From assembly GCA_003260075.1 (NCBI GenBank), contig QLIY01000434.1:65194-129193 (forward strand): a stretch of DNA of 64,000 nt. The letters run 5' to 3'. The notes under the pieces are model-generated. The model was given only the letters and a program-made list of their open reading frames with translations, was not told the DNA's origin and did no database searches. The stretch is from Phallusia mammillata (lineage: Eukaryota > Chordata > Ascidiacea > Phlebobranchia > Ascidiidae). Positions 30,140 through 44,800 of the stretch are shown piece after piece (position 1 is the stretch's first letter; the number at the start of each line of letters is the position of its first letter). Position numbers and translations under genes: made by a program.

Positions 30140-33100
30140 AGAAGTCATTACATAGGCCTGGCTGCAAATCTATGTAAAACAGCAGTTGAAAATCTCACCA
30201 GGACAAAGAAATTGCGCATATTCCGAGTGCTGCAATGATTTTTTTTCTTGTGTTCAAGAGTGGCAATGAGTTGGTTGTTGCGTCCAACGCCCCACGAGAG
30301 GGGGCACTCGGTGTCAAGCACCAGCTTTCGTAAATCTTGATAAGTAGGTCCAAAATTCAATGGGCAACAATGAATACATTTTCTATTCTTGATTTACAGC
30401 TGGCATATATTGATTATGTAATTGCAATTGCCAGGGTTGTCATCGACATGGACTCCAAAATAAGAACAACCAAAAAATTAAACTTTCATGCGAAATGAAA
30501 CAAACGTTTCGAACAAATCTTTGCATTTATATGAGCCATGACATATCATATGCCATATATTTTGCCAGAAACAATCTATTTCAGCAACTCCTTGTTTGTA
30601 GCAATATTCGTGCATCTCACGACACATTAGGCCTATTAGGTTTACTTTTACCTGTAGCAAGGATTTTGTTTGTCATTTCACTAAGTTTGTTCCTTGTAAT
30701 TGTTAAAAATAAGGACTCAGGTCAAAAACATTTCTTAGAAGTATAGACAATAAATTTTGCTAAGATATTGCTCTTCAAAATTAGGACATACCCGAGAAAT
30801 AAGGATAGCAAATATCTCGTACCCGCACATTTTCCCACGTTAAGGTCCTGTATCTTTTCACCCAATCCCGGCCCAGCCTTGTGGCTTGCAGTACCACAGA
30901 CGTATGCGATATAATGATAACTTCGTGGTTTTGATGATTATAGATTTTATTGAACCGTTTCGTTCGATTCGAATGTCTGCAGTGCAAGAAAAGTGACTGC
31001 ATGGTTGTGGAAGTCAGCCTACTGCAATATCAGTGCAATTTCTCGTTTAAGTGGGTTACTGGATAAGAGTATGTCCATTGTTATAACAGAGAACATAGAA
31101 ATCAAAAAGTGTCTTGATTCTTTCGGTTTACAGGCAATAAAATATTTCAAGCACGTGTACCTACTATAAATATTATTGTATTTAAACAATCGAATTCCGT
31201 TGGTCCTTAAGAGTTTTGAACAAGTGAAAACTCTTTTGCTTCAAGGGGAATATCAGAAGCACAACGTTGACTATTTTCTCCCCGGCCAATGGTTCGTCAA
31301 AACGATTGATTTGATACAATTGGACAAGAAAATATCAAACAAAAAATGTTCCCACTGTTTTAGTTTTGTATCATAACGTTAGGTTTACTTGAGTGTTGTA
31401 AAAATCGTAAAAAGTTGGTTCCGACTCCAATGTAACCTTATTACCTTTGTTTTTGGTGAATATAACTCTTATTATCTGGCAGTTTAGGTCAAGCGTCTTG
31501 GGGACTAGGCATATGCGTAGCAAAAGCTAACATGGTTACGAATTGGCATTGTACGCGTGTCTATCTATAATATGATACAAGCCAAATAAACTCGGTTTCC
31601 ACCTACTACACTGGTGCCTGTTTGTTCAGATGACTCATAAACAACATTCACATATTTACACTGGAAACGCAACCGATAGGAGTGAATAGAATCGAACACG
31701 TTGCTTCCCAACCTTGCTTACGTCAGGTTTTGTCACGTGACTAACAAATTTAGACCGGCGAAGATTTGTTTTTCGCAAAACGGCCCAAAGCGAAAAATTT
31801 GTCTTAACAACTGCACAATTACGTTAATCGGTGCTAAGCTGTACCGACGTGACTATAATTAACTGTCCCACGCAGCGCCTGTGCTTGTCGATCGCAATAT
31901 TACATCAGATCTTCGATCAAGTCAACTGAAATTTGAAGGTTATGTAAAATATCCTATACTTGTGGGTTATGTGATCCATGGCCAGTCATAGAGTCGTGTC
32001 AAAACTAAAGGCTTGAAGCCAAATCAGAAATTTGGTAATTCACACTCAATTCTAAATTTTTTTGATTCGGGGCACGGTTTCTAACTTCTAAATCTCGTTT
32101 CATAAAAACAGAAATAACTCCTAAATCGCCTGGTCCCAGTGACAGGCTTAAACACTTTTTCACAAAAGCATTAACTAGTGTGGACTACCTACACAGTAGC
32201 TAAAGGTTTGAAACGATACAGGCATGTGTACCAGTTGGTGTTTGACAAAAAAAATTAAAACAGAACATGATTTGCATAAATACAAAACCGCAGAAAATAT
32301 TCCATACCTTACTGTGTTGCTTGTTGACAACACAAAAGCATCGTTTTTTTTTGCCTATTTCAGTTTCTAAAACACAATTCAAATCTTTTTCCCTAAAAAA
32401 TCGATGTCAATGAGAACAAAGGCCACCCAGAGAGCGATCACGGTGACTAAACCTCGAAATATAAGCTCGTTCGCTTTAGAGCTCTCTGTGAGCTAAAGGA
32501 TATTGGGTACACTGGTGTAATTCAACAATCGAGCCCAGTCATTGTGTCACGTGTTATTGTTTATGTGTGACGTCACAGTAGACGGCCGGGTTTGAACGGA
32601 AACCAACGTTCGAGGTCACGGTCTTTGCTCGGTCGTACAGCAAGAAAAGAAGTGCAATGGGATTTAATTTAACAAAGGAGTTTGCAGGCAAGGGCAGCTG
32701 CAAGATTTGCAGCTTGAAACCACTAATGCTTTGAGGAAATCACATGCACCTGCAAAGAAAATGCAAGCCCTGACGGGATACGGTGTGCCGTTATGTGGTC
32801 ATGCTGTTTTAAGGCTTTGTTTCAAAACCTCGAGCGAAAGGAAAGGCGGCTTTGTGGCTATAGGGGTTTGCAGTTTACACCTTTTCTATTAATATAACGA
32901 GTGAAAGTTAACTGTCTATCAAGGTGCGCTTAGTTAATTGTCTATCAGGGCCAGTTATGCATTTTGCTGCAACTTAATTCTTATTGTTGTTGCGTTTCTG
33001 TAATTGGTTTGTATTACATTTGCAATGATCCAAAAACTTGCAAATCTGGTTATGTTGCATAAGTTACGCTGTAAGGTCAAAGCGAAATTAAACTTACCGC

Positions 33101-35854
33101 GTAATTACCTTTCAGCTCGCCTGTTGCGCCAGCTTTTCTTCTACTCCCGATTTCGTCGTAAAGGCGCAATCCGTGTTATTTATTTTGATGACTTTGCACG
33201 CGTGGCAGCATTGCTCTCTGCAGCGGCCTCAGCGATCGCATATTGTACTGGGTCAGGTGTTTCATGCGGTCTATTTTCGCTCTCCGCTTAATCAGGCCGC
33301 CGAACGAGTCCTGACAGTTTCTCTGGGCGAATTTGCCGAGTTTGCATGCCCTCGGGACCGACTTGTTGCAATACACGCACTTTTCGTGCTGACGGGGCTG
33401 ATCCAAGATGAAAATGGAACCATCTCTGCCGTCGCGTAATTTTCCATTTAGACTATTGTAGTCGAACGTTTATATTGCCGCATCATTAAATTTAAGTCAA
33501 TAGGAAGCAGTTTTTCCTAATTGAATCCAAGCTGCTCTATTGGAAGTATTTTGCTGATGTCACGTTTTTCAGCCATGCGCTTAAAATTTCCCATATTTTT
33601 GGCCTATTTTTTAAAACAGTCCATAGCTGTAACCAAATCGCTAAGCACCTTGAAAGACTTTGAAAATAAGGTTTGCCCTAAAGTTTTATCCCTCCCCCTT
33701 AAAACACAGCAATTCCCTTTTTTGGGAGATAAAAATTGAAACAACGACAAAACATGATTTTAGGTTGCAGAAAAGTCTGTGTTTTTTTCATTTAGCAGCA
33801 AATTACAATATTTGCTCCCTTTGAGCGCCACTAAATTGCCTAATATTGGGTGTATCACTGCAAGCGGCCTTTCAAGAAACAAACAGCATTTTTGGTCAGC
33901 GCATATTGCCGTAGCTATAACGGGAAGCCGTGTCGCGACATTGTTGGATACACGAAATATTTGGTTTACGAACAATAGAACCCATTGTATCAGGAGCAGA
34001 ACAAGGGCAACATATAGATTTTATTGTGTATTCTACAGGCTTTGAAGCCGCACAAAGCCTTCTGAAGCGACGGCAATACGAGAAACCTTCTTGCTCATTT
34101 CTCCTCTCCCTTTATCTCACTTTCTCTCCCTTTCCTCCCTGCGATAATTAATTTCGCTCCTTAGAATTAGGTCACGTTAACGCTGTTGTCGTTGTTTTTG
34201 TGGGCGCGGTTTACGCCTTGTCAGCATTAGCCAAACGTGGGAGGTGGGAGACATTTTAAATGGAAAACCATAACAAGTGAGGCAATACCTTTGCGGAAAA
34301 ACCCAAGGCTTGCATCGAAACGTGGAGGTTTGACCGGTAATCCAAGCTTTGTGGCCTTGTACACGTGAGTTATGGTGCTAACTTGTGTATGATTAAGTTC
34401 ATTTGCTATATATAACCGTGTGGTGTGCCGTGCCTGCAATGAATAAAGACTGTTTTGACAACCAATAAGTCTCTACTTCCATTAAAGGTGTGTTCTAAGC
34501 AAATATGAAACCTGCTTTTGTGTTTAACAGTTTGAATAAGAATAGAAAATGTGTGATGTCTACGTGAGAGACCTTTAAAAAAATATTTAGCAGATTATAC
34601 AAAGCTGTTGTTTAGAAACAATAGGAGCAATCACATGTGGTAAGTAAACAGTAATTTGCAGTCCAAGCTGCCTGGTACGTATAGCAGCTGCCACTTATAA
34701 ACGGGACATTTAATGTGCGGTAGCACGCATACCTTTAAAAGCCGCAGCTAGCATATGGCGCGTTTACTTCCGAGAGGGCGGTGCCCTTTCAACGGATCTT
34801 GGGCGTCACACGAACGGGCAACAAAACGGCCCGGTACGTTGCAGTAACTGTGACAAATTAATGACATATCTTTTCCTTTGCCGAAGCAAGCTAGAGGACA
34901 TATGGTAAACCGTGGGGCATATGCTGGCCGTGCGCTAGAGAGGCCATTATCTTCATGCTTCTATCAACACAAGAGCCACGCAGAGTCGCATATATACGAC
35001 GTACACTGTAAAGCCTCAGGCAAGCAGCACGTCTCCCAACAGGGTACTGTCAACATTATCAGGTGAAAGATACAGAGCTCTCGCCTACCAGCTGATCGGC
35101 GCTGCGTCACTCGCAGAGAGAAAGGCGAGAAAAAGGCAAAAGGCAATGCTTCTGCTTCGTCGTTTATATTCGCCAGCCAGCGTCGATGGCCCTTGTTATT
35201 TCTCGCTGATGGCACGCTAGTTGGGCAGTTAGAGTCGTATTTATAAATTTAATGCTTATCATATATGCACGTTATATATCATTGAGATGGTCAGCTAGTG
35301 GCTTTAGCGTTACCAGTGAACAGCAATTCACCTGTACCAGTAAAAAAGCTTTAATGCGACTTGTAAGGCTTGTGATAACAGATATTGTACAAATGTACAC
35401 CAATTTAGTGTTTATGTTTGGTAGTCTTTATTTAATAGGGCGTAGCGCAACGTGATGTTGTCAGCAGTCGCGCGACCTGCTTGACTAGCAGGATGTTATG
35501 AATTGGTTTATTGTTGGCGTGTTGTGCTTATACCATAATCGTCGCGACAGTACCAGCACCAACACAAGCAGATTATTATGGGCGGTTATAGTGGAAATTT
35601 GACTGTTCTTGAATCTAGCGAGATGTTTTAAATAATGCTTAATTGGCATCTCTGCCCAGTGACGTAGGTTTCCTGTGTTGGTTGTCATCTCACAGGCTGC
35701 CTGTTTATGGTTTCGCAGAGTGCGATTAAGTAATCAGTAAAAATAACGCTATTCAGGTGACTGTGTACTGTATTTTTGTGCCTTAAATCTTCTGTGGATA
35801 TATTCTCTATCCTGCCAACGGTTTTCACGGGAAGTAACCTCAACGAAAGAAATC
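30140..35854. other. Intergenic region between PPOX and SoxC
   Basis: AATAAA sites occur near 30749 and 31137. The region becomes richer in G+C from about 31.5 kb and includes one TCACGTGA (31733) and one TGACGTCA (32578). Apart from the flavoprotein-like piece at 33954-34098 I see no supported exon. The SoxC promoter should lie here but I cannot place it. Confidence 0.5.
33954..34098 (+). pseudogene. Flavoprotein monooxygenase-like coding fragment
   Basis: In one frame the segment reads GLRTIEPIVSG...HIDFIVYSTGFEA...SLLKRRQYE. The pattern D-x-IV-x-x-TGFE followed by RRxxYE is typical of Baeyer-Villiger-type and related FAD/NADPH monooxygenases. No flanking exon, FAD motif or donor site fits, so it is a lone exon or a broken remnant. 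The match is by motif only. Confidence 0.35.
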
Positions 35855-38800
35855 ATGTTACATCACGCAAGCGCCAGCACATCGAGCGCACAATCGATGT
35901 CGACCGTTTATATGAGCCTGGATTCCCGCAAGCGTTCGGTCAAGCCGCCTGGATCGCCCGACTCGGGTATGGGCTATGACAGCGACTTAGACAACGACGA
36001 GGAAGTGATTACAAACCGAAGGCTGAGTCAACACAAGGCTATGAGTAACTTACATGCGTCTTCCCCATCGCCTACATTGGAGTGTATTAACTGTCCCGAA
36101 ATGCAAGATGGCGGCCACGACGTTTTTGATGGGAACGCTGCCAAGGAACACACTACGCCACCTGTGGAGGTTAAGCGCGAAGTCGAGGCGACCTGCACTA
36201 ATGATAGCAAGATGGCTGAGATATTGGCCGAGCTCAATAACCTACCTGACACAAAGATCGAGCTTCCTCCACCATCAATCAGCAGCCAGAAAAAGTTGGC
36301 AGCCCGCCCTGATCACGTCAAGCGCCCGATGAACGCCTTCATGATCTGGTCGCAAATCCAGCGACGCAAGATTATGGAAGAAACACCAGACGTGCACAAC
36401 GCGGAAATCAGCAGAAATTTGGGCAAACTTTGGCGCGAACTGCCCGAGCCTGAAAAAATGCCGTTTATGATCGAGGCTGAACGACTTCGCCTGCAACATA
36501 TGCGAGACCACCCCGACTACAAATACAAACCAAAAAAGAAGGCCAAAGCGACACAAGTTAAAAAAGCAGCCGAAGAGAAGGAATACGTAAAAATTGAATG
36601 CGCCAAGGTTCCAGCGGAGCCCAAGCAAGCGGCCTCGCGGGCAAGCCCTAATGCAAAACGCGCACGCAAACGTAAACTTACCTCAAATCAAACCAAGGTC
36701 GCACAATCTCCCACCAACATTCCCACCGAACCTCAGTCTGTGTCAAAAGCCATGTTCAATCCGATTCAGGTCGCCCTGACGCCGAACAGCAATCCGGCGC
36801 TGCAGGGCACGGGTGCTAACGCTGTGAACAATCCAACAACCGTCACGATCAAAGTGGAACCGAGTGGAGCAAGCCTCTCGACCTTGACCTCATCCTCTGT
36901 ACCGCGCAAACGGGCTCGTACGAACTCGGAATCGGTAGTAAAGCGTGAAGAACAGCTGAGCCCAAAAATCGTTAAGGGCACTTTAATTCAGGGTGGGGGC
37001 AATCGACAGTATATCATTGTGTCGGGCGCCTCGGACATGCGACCAAATGTACAAGCCATCAGCAGTGTCGTATCCTCAACCAGCCGGCCTGGGAGCGCAC
37101 CACAGGTTCACGTCCAGGACAAAGAGTCGGTGGTTTGCTACGCGCAAGGGTTTGTGCCAATAGCAAAAGTCCACGAAAACAGCATCAGTATTGTGAACGG
37201 ATGCGTGCAATCAACCAACAACAACAACAGTAGCAACAACGCCACGCTCATAAAGGAGTCGGACGTTATCAGTAAGAACGAGGCGCAAATCATATCCGAA
37301 GCCTTGGGAAGCAACTGTTTGCAAAATTTTAAGGTAAGCATGTGTTTTCATTTTCAAAATGAAGTTGCCAATGGGTAAAGTTTGCACGCCAAAGCCAACC
37401 ATTTCAGATTGCTTTTATGTCGATCTAACGATTATGAAACCACTTATCCCGATATCTTTGCTGCCTGGACGTATAGGCAAGAATTTCACGTCAGTCTCAC
37501 GCACGGCAATGGCATCCTGCTTTTGACCTTTGCAGCCCATGCATTTACCTCGCGTAACCTGTATCATGTAACGCCATCACGCGTATAGCGTCGCCGTATT
37601 ATATTTGCGCGACCTTTAATTCACGTTTGATTGCGGTTGCCACTCCTCCTTCCCTTTAACAGGCTTTACCAAACCCAGTTTCCACTGCTGTGTCCCTAAT
37701 TTAGGCCAGGCGTGTGTATAGGGCGTCAGTTTTATTTTTCGAACAACTCACTATATACCTGTTCTCAAGGCAGCGGGTTAACACTAACGCGCCTCAGTGC
37801 TAAGCCGGTGTCGAAACCTATTGTCGCCTCTCGGCTTGGGAGGTCGCGTTAATTTGTCTTGGGGTCATGTTGCCACCGTCCGTGCGTGCCCTGAAACGAG
37901 CACCGCCGTCGAAAGACAACGTGTGTGGCAAGACGTCGTTTCCCATCACGATGTTGACTCGTCGCCATCACGTAAAAAGCTTGTTTCGAGTTGATTGATC
38001 GCAATGACCAAGACCCTGTGCTCAGCTACCAATGTTTAATACATAAACACACACGTACTGCCTTGTTGTGAGCTAACAGCTTGACTCTAGCCGTGTGAGC
38101 AAGCGTTTCTTAGTAATCGACTGTTGTGACATCTGATGGGTACAATTAGCACTGGAACAGTTGATTGATGTCGGTTTTGATCTATCACGATTCACACAAG
38201 CCATATTTGACATATGCGCGACTTTGCAGTTCAGTTTAAGAAGGTTTTTGATTTATACGGCGTCAGTGTAGTGCCTCGGGTGAGCTCTACCTGTTTACAA
38301 CGTCAAAGTGATAACTAAAAGCGCCCTAACGTTGCCGTGTCACTAGGTAGACATTAAGTGCAGTTACGCGGCCCTTTATATTGACTTCCCTGTAGCAGCC
38401 CCGAGCGTATAGTATTGCCTTGCACGCAACTCAAAAGACAGCCATCGCGGAAATCTCGAATTTCAAGCCGCAACGAAACCGATTGACGAACGAGCACCTT
38501 CCACCAAATCTCGCATCTCAGTTCAAAGGGATGCTGTCATTGTTTTGATGTCTTCCCGTAGCTTTGATGCGGCCTCAATCGCCTACAAGTCAATTTTCTG
38601 CCTCTCAGTGATCAGTCCAGCGCAATTTGATAGCCGCTTTCGTATATGCGTCAAGGTGACCTAGAGTGTTATTTCGAAACCGTAAACGCTGTATGCCTTC
38701 ATTTGCATACAGTCGCCCGTGTGTACATAGGTTTTCCCTGGTAAACTTTAGGCACCGTCGCCGCGGCCTTGACGTCAAATTTACCGCGGAGTTTTAATTA

Positions 38801-41800
38801 TTAATTTCGCCAAAGTCGGTGACTGAGTGAGTTTTTGCGTACCCATTATTTTCCGCTCTGTTTATTGTTTCAAACAAGGCGATTTGCTTTTACAGCGCTG
38901 TGCGCCGATTGAACTGTGCAGCAGTTACACCCCATCAGGCTATTTCTGTAAGAACTGGATCATGTTGCCAATAGCGGTCGCGACGCCAAACAGCCCTTTG
39001 TGACATTCTAGTGATAGCTTTGTGTTGTCATAGTTGCGTCCTTAGGTATAGTACCCATCCTTTAGCCTACTGTGTGGCTGCCCAAGCGCCCTACGCAGCC
39101 CTGTACGTCTGCAATCGCCAATATTTGTTACTCAACAGCTTGTAAGTGGACTTTGTATACCAGAGATAAAATCAACCCCCCACTATACTAGCTGTGAAGT
39201 ATAATGAAACCGTTATCAATTCTAATGCAATACCCAAGGGAAACATCATGTGCTTGGTTTTGAACTTGGTCAGAGTGTTGTCTTGAAATACAGCATTGTG
39301 TGTATTACGCCATAGTAGTTTAAAGTCCAATTAACTGCACAATATAAGTTTATCAGGTCGTAAAGAATTTGTGGCCTTGCTTACGCTCTGGAAATTGAAA
39401 AGTTTATGACTTTTTGTGCCTGTTTGATGCAACCGGTCGTTGGGAATTTCACAACAAAGCAAACCGTACTTGTCTGGGATGGAAAGGTTCCCTCCGTATT
39501 ACACCACACAAATCCGGGGGTTGCTATTTGCATTTACGGTAAAACAGATGCGTAAACATGGCTGGGTTTTACATGCTAAGTAAAATCAGCGAGGCGAAAT
39601 GTTGCTTAACCATCTGGAAACTGTTTAGCTGTGCAATAAATACTTACATCATTGGCGCCTTATGAATATATCAAGTGGTGCTTATTACAATACAGTCAGG
39701 TTATAGGCGTTGTGCTACCTTTTCGCGTTTTATTGCAACCACAACAACCCCTTTCGAGTTACATAACCTTACCCTGGTGGCTGTGGGTAAGCGCTACCCT
39801 TGGGTCCAATGTCCGCCATGTACTTGAAACTCATATGCGCATGCGCGATGATTCAGCTAAAATCTATTTAGATCAGCACATCGTAAACAGCGTGTGCTGG
39901 AATTAGTCTATCGCTAAGTCATAAGCACACGCATACAGTTAGAGAGGTTTCTTCTAAGTATATGTCTAAATGCAATATGAGCTAGAAAGTTATTTTCTCA
40001 TGCCCTATGCGTTACTTTATCGGAAATCGCAATCGGAAGTCAGTCATTCGTGCTTCCTAACTTACTCTGGACCCTGTTGACATTTAAACGTCCCTTCTCC
40101 CCACATAGGCTTGACGTAACAAATTTTCAGACTTCAATTCGAGTGTTCACCTGTGTCTCGACGTTGATGTTGTTTCAGATAAAACGTCACTGGTTGTTCT
40201 TACTCATCGGTTGCGCTTTTCCGGTTGTACTTGCCCGTTTTAGGGAAAAAACTGAATGTTATGGATCATTGCCTGACACATGTAACGTATACTGCGTAAA
40301 ACCGCCGTATCCAGTCTTTAGGCCATAAAACAGTCACTGTAGTAGCTTTGTAGTTTATAAATATATTTCCAACATGGTGCAATTTACTTGCGTTTTCCCC
40401 TCAACCCTTTATATGCTATTAATCATTTTAAGGGAGCTGTAATCAAATGTCAATCTATAATTAGCCCGATGCTGCTCCATTGTATCAATGCTGGATCAAA
40501 TCGAATGCGTTAGCGTGACTAGCGCATTTTGTAACGTAAATTGTTTGTCTCTTTTTTGCTCCCTCGTTATTTTGGCTCTTATCCACTGCTCAATGTTTAA
40601 TCGCATACAAAACGCGCCCACAAAAAATCATTGTTACGTCACACTAGTGCGTCACGCGGGGGAGTGTGGCTTGTTTATGATCGCACGCAAACCAACCTTT
40701 ACGGGTTTGCGAAAGGCTAGGCCTAAATTAAAGCGGTATGTTTTGGGAGATAAATTGTACTTGTTATCTAACAATAGACTTTATTCCTTTTAACAACCCA
40801 ATGACTTCTCTTGTAAACACTAAGTTCTCTTAAAAAAAGGTTGTTGACAATTAAACCTTGCCTGCACATGTATCGTAAATAGATTGGTCGTTCGTTTAAA
40901 TACGTCGGGATAAGGTTATTTCCCAGAAGTCTATTAGCCCCAGGGTTAGTGCACACGCTGGGGGGGGGGCATTAAACCTTGCCTGTACATGTATCGTAAA
41001 TAGATTGGTCGTTCGTTTAAATGCGTCGGGACAAGGTTATTTCCCAGAAGTCTATTAGCCCCAGGGTTAGTGCACACGCTGTGATTTGGCCTATTTGCGC
41101 TCGCTGTGGATCTGATGCTAGGCTATGTGACTTGCGTCAGAACAGTCGTGTGGCGCGTAAGCCTTGAAGATTAGAATTTACAATTAAAAAAGCGCTTTCG
41201 ACGAAACGTTGGCGCTTGTTTGCGCTTCGCGTCATGGCAGTGACGTCATCTTTGTTGTTCCGTCGCGCGGGAACTAACAAACAGGGAACGCAACTTTATG
41301 AATCAGATTATTGTTTGTGAAAGTCCCAATTCCCCAATGTGGCATCGCCGTTGGTTGTAAACACATTCGAAATGAGTGAAAATATGTTTCATATCGAGCC
41401 CTGTGCTTCAGTTGCATAAGCTCGTCACGTGAGTGTTCCAAAACAAGCAGGTGGGCGTTTTTCTTCGACCGGACTCGCATTCGAGAAGCCAAATTCTCAA
41501 TTATGCAAGCGCGTGCTCTTGGAGTAAACAGGACGTGTAGGATAAAAACAAGCTGCTATGGCCACTAAATCTGGGCGTTGGCGTTTGGAGGATCCCACGA
41601 ACCTGGGGGTGTTCCCTAACCGGACTTGTTTACGGGAAAGAGGTTACAGGCCTTCCGCGTTTCGAAATTCGGAACCGACCGGTTTCGACTCAGCCTTTGC
41701 AGAAATCCTCCGCCATCTAAACATGTTTACCGCATCGGTGGCGCCCAAATCACGTGACACAGCTTGCTCGCGCGCAGGCGAAAACACTTGCCAAGTGTTT

Positions 41801-44800
41801 TCCACGTTACGCAGCACGCGTATCATTACCGCAGGTCAGCGAGTTCGCTTCTTCTGATTGGTCGGCGGGTCTTCCTAATGGGCGGGGCAACAAGCCCAGG
41901 GCATAGTGCATGTTTTCCACATTGAACTTGCTCCTTGCCATGAGTTCGAGTTTACCTATGTTCAAGCCCGCACATATTTACCACATTTCAGAAAACCTTA
42001 CACAAGCTTGGCGTACTCCCGCAGTTACAGTCGCACTTTGTACCACACAGCATGTTGTGCCTTTAAAGAGTTTCATGAGCTGTTTACTACGAGATCTCAA
42101 AAACAATTCCGATGGCGCCTCATAAACGCGCCAACTTGTACAAAACAGGCCCATGTTGTTGCATCACGTGACAAACCGTGTGGCGTAACCCGAGGTTAAC
42201 GAACTTTGCATGGTTCAGGTTCAGACCCGCTCTGTGCACAGTGTGCGAACTCGGGTATATTTTGCCACAAGTCACTGGTGTTGTTGTGTATTTGTCTAAC
42301 TGCGGGGTGTAGGGACATGTGTTGTGATTAAAATAGAACCAGGGTTCGTGGGTCCCTTTAGAGTGCGTCGTTGGAGTGTTTTGTCAGCGGTGCTGTTGAT
42401 TTCAATGCCGTTAGCATTCCGTGGTGAGTCATCTTCACGAGGCAAACAAGTGGAATCGATATTTTGCGAGCTGCGCCAACCCACCTCGTTGCGGCCAGCC
42501 AACCGCCTTGCCTTCCTTGGGTCGCGTTGCATACTTTTCCAGCTAACGTTTGCATCACTCTGCAATGACTTGCAATTACGGTTTCACAACAGTTTGTAGA
42601 TTTGTGCCTTGTGTTCCCATAACGAAATTAAGTGCACTAGTTTCGTATATTCCCAAGCCCTTGAGTTGACCTTGTTCAGGGCGCGCACCGACCATTGCTA
42701 GAATACCCTGTGTCACGTTTATGAGGGTGGTTCATAATTTGCATGTTGGCGCACCTGAAACGCTGTGTAGGCGAATCCCTTGGCGTTCGTACTGCCGCAG
42801 CTGTAGGTTTAAAGGGGATCGTTCCATACCCACCCCAACGAGCAATCGCGCTTTAAAAAACTTTGACCTCAGCGCCAGTGCACTTTCGAGTAAATGTCAA
42901 AGTGAAATCAGCATATAAGTTGCTGCCATTCAGACAAACGACACCGTTCGACGATTCCCATATCGCTCACGCACTATTACACGTCGATAGCAATCACGTC
43001 AACCGATACCAGTAATTCGTATGAATTGAAAGGCAATCATGTTTGTCAAAGGCTGTGCTACTTTGGCGTTTCAAGAGTTTGATCTTAGGCTGCACTGTGT
43101 GTATTTCTTATAGCCAGCATTCTTTTGACGGATTGATTTGGCTTTAGACTTGTCTGGTTGTAATTTTGGGTTTCTACCTTGTTTGTCCACGTTTACAAGG
43201 GTTACTGATGGGGACTACACTGGACAGTTCATTAGACCCGTACTTATGAGCTGGCTCATAAACCCGTAAATACAGGGCTGCTGCCCCGAAGCATAGAAAA
43301 GGCAGATGGCCTTCAACGTGTGAACAAAGACCCGCTGGTCAGCCGGTCGTCCGTTCGCCTTTGATGCTCTCTGGTTTTGCTTTGCGGCATGGGCGAGCAA
43401 CGGGAAGAGAGTGAGGCAAACAATAGACCATCTGCCAGGCATAGGGGGATTACAAGCCGGAATGACATATGCCGTGCTGCTGCAGTCGAGTATAATGTCG
43501 CATATTTAGCTTGCAAGATGCCAGCGTAATTATAAAATACCATGTGGTATTGTTTGCACTTTACAAGATTTTGACGTTCAAGTTTATGAACTAGCTACAC
43601 GAAGCATTTGTTGGTTTGTTGTATGTCCTCAATTGAAAATGAAAGACAACACAAACAACATTTGACCACACCCTGCTAAACTCGAAAAAAAACAAGGAAA
43701 TATTTTTACATGCGCTTGTATAATTCTCTTATTTCTGAGTCCTACATTATCTATCAGTCTTACTTGTGTGGGCGTTATGCATCCGGTTTACCACAGGAAG
43801 TATCCCTTTCCCGTCGGGCTCCCAGCTTAAGTGACGTCATTGGTGGTTATGCGTCATCGCCGAGGTGAACGGAAACACGAAATATGGTCACGGCGGTTCA
43901 AGGTTTTACGCGTGGTTTACTTTTCGTGTGTCAAGTGATAAGTCACGCGATTTTAACTCAGTTCTAACCTACTTTTGGCGGATGAGCAATTTGCATGCCA
44001 GTACAATAAACAATCACCCGCTGCGCTTATGGCTTTTCACGAAAGAGCGCGGTGTTTTTTTAAATATTCAAAGAGAAAGCATAATAATGAAGGGCGGTCG
44101 CCTATCATGCCTGCTTTATGCAGATACTTTTAATGCAAAGACCTTTCAACCATGAAGAGAGGCTGCTCGTACGGAATTTGCTTTTTCTCGTTACATACAG
44201 CTTTACCTAATTTCGTTTTAATTGCGGAGATTGTCGTTAAAATTGCACCCTCGGGCGGCCAACGCGAGAAAATCCACATGTAATTGAGGGGATTAAATAT
44301 TGTGACTAATGATTGACGATAAATGACTGACGCCAGAACGAAATTTATCGGTAATGCGATTTTCACTTGCTTGCCTTCTAGGAATCGTTTTTCTGATGTT
44401 CTTTTGTCGTCAAATTGCTGATTCAATGTCATTAACGAAGCATGCAACCTTTCAATGGCCTCTACAACACTTAAAAAATATGTTTGCGGCGTGTTTAAGT
44501 CACACAAAGGTCAAAACTGTTTTGTTTTGTAGAGCCAAACGTTAGAGATCTGTTTACTGTTTACTTAATATACGCTTTTCCATAAGACCAGAATAGCCAT
44601 CAAAGGGGGGGGGGCCCTCTACAACACGTGAAAAAAATATGTTTGCGGTGTGTTTAAGTCACACAAAGGTCAAAAGTGTTTTGTTTTGTAGAGCCAAACG
44701 TTAGAGATCTGTTTACTTAATATACGCTTTTCCATAAGACCAGAATAGCCATCAAAGCTTTACGCATGGGACACTTGTACATGTGCTCTATTAAAGGGGT

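Noticed and set aside
41558..41857. 99-aa ORF and other 80-134 aa ORFs at 41-46 kb and 58-62 kb
   Set aside because: Lengths expected by chance in moderately G+C-rich DNA; no recognisable motifs or exon borders.
44130..44507. 125-aa minus-strand ORF in the SoxC intron
   Set aside because: No domain, no splice context, and part of it is repeated across a gap overlap.
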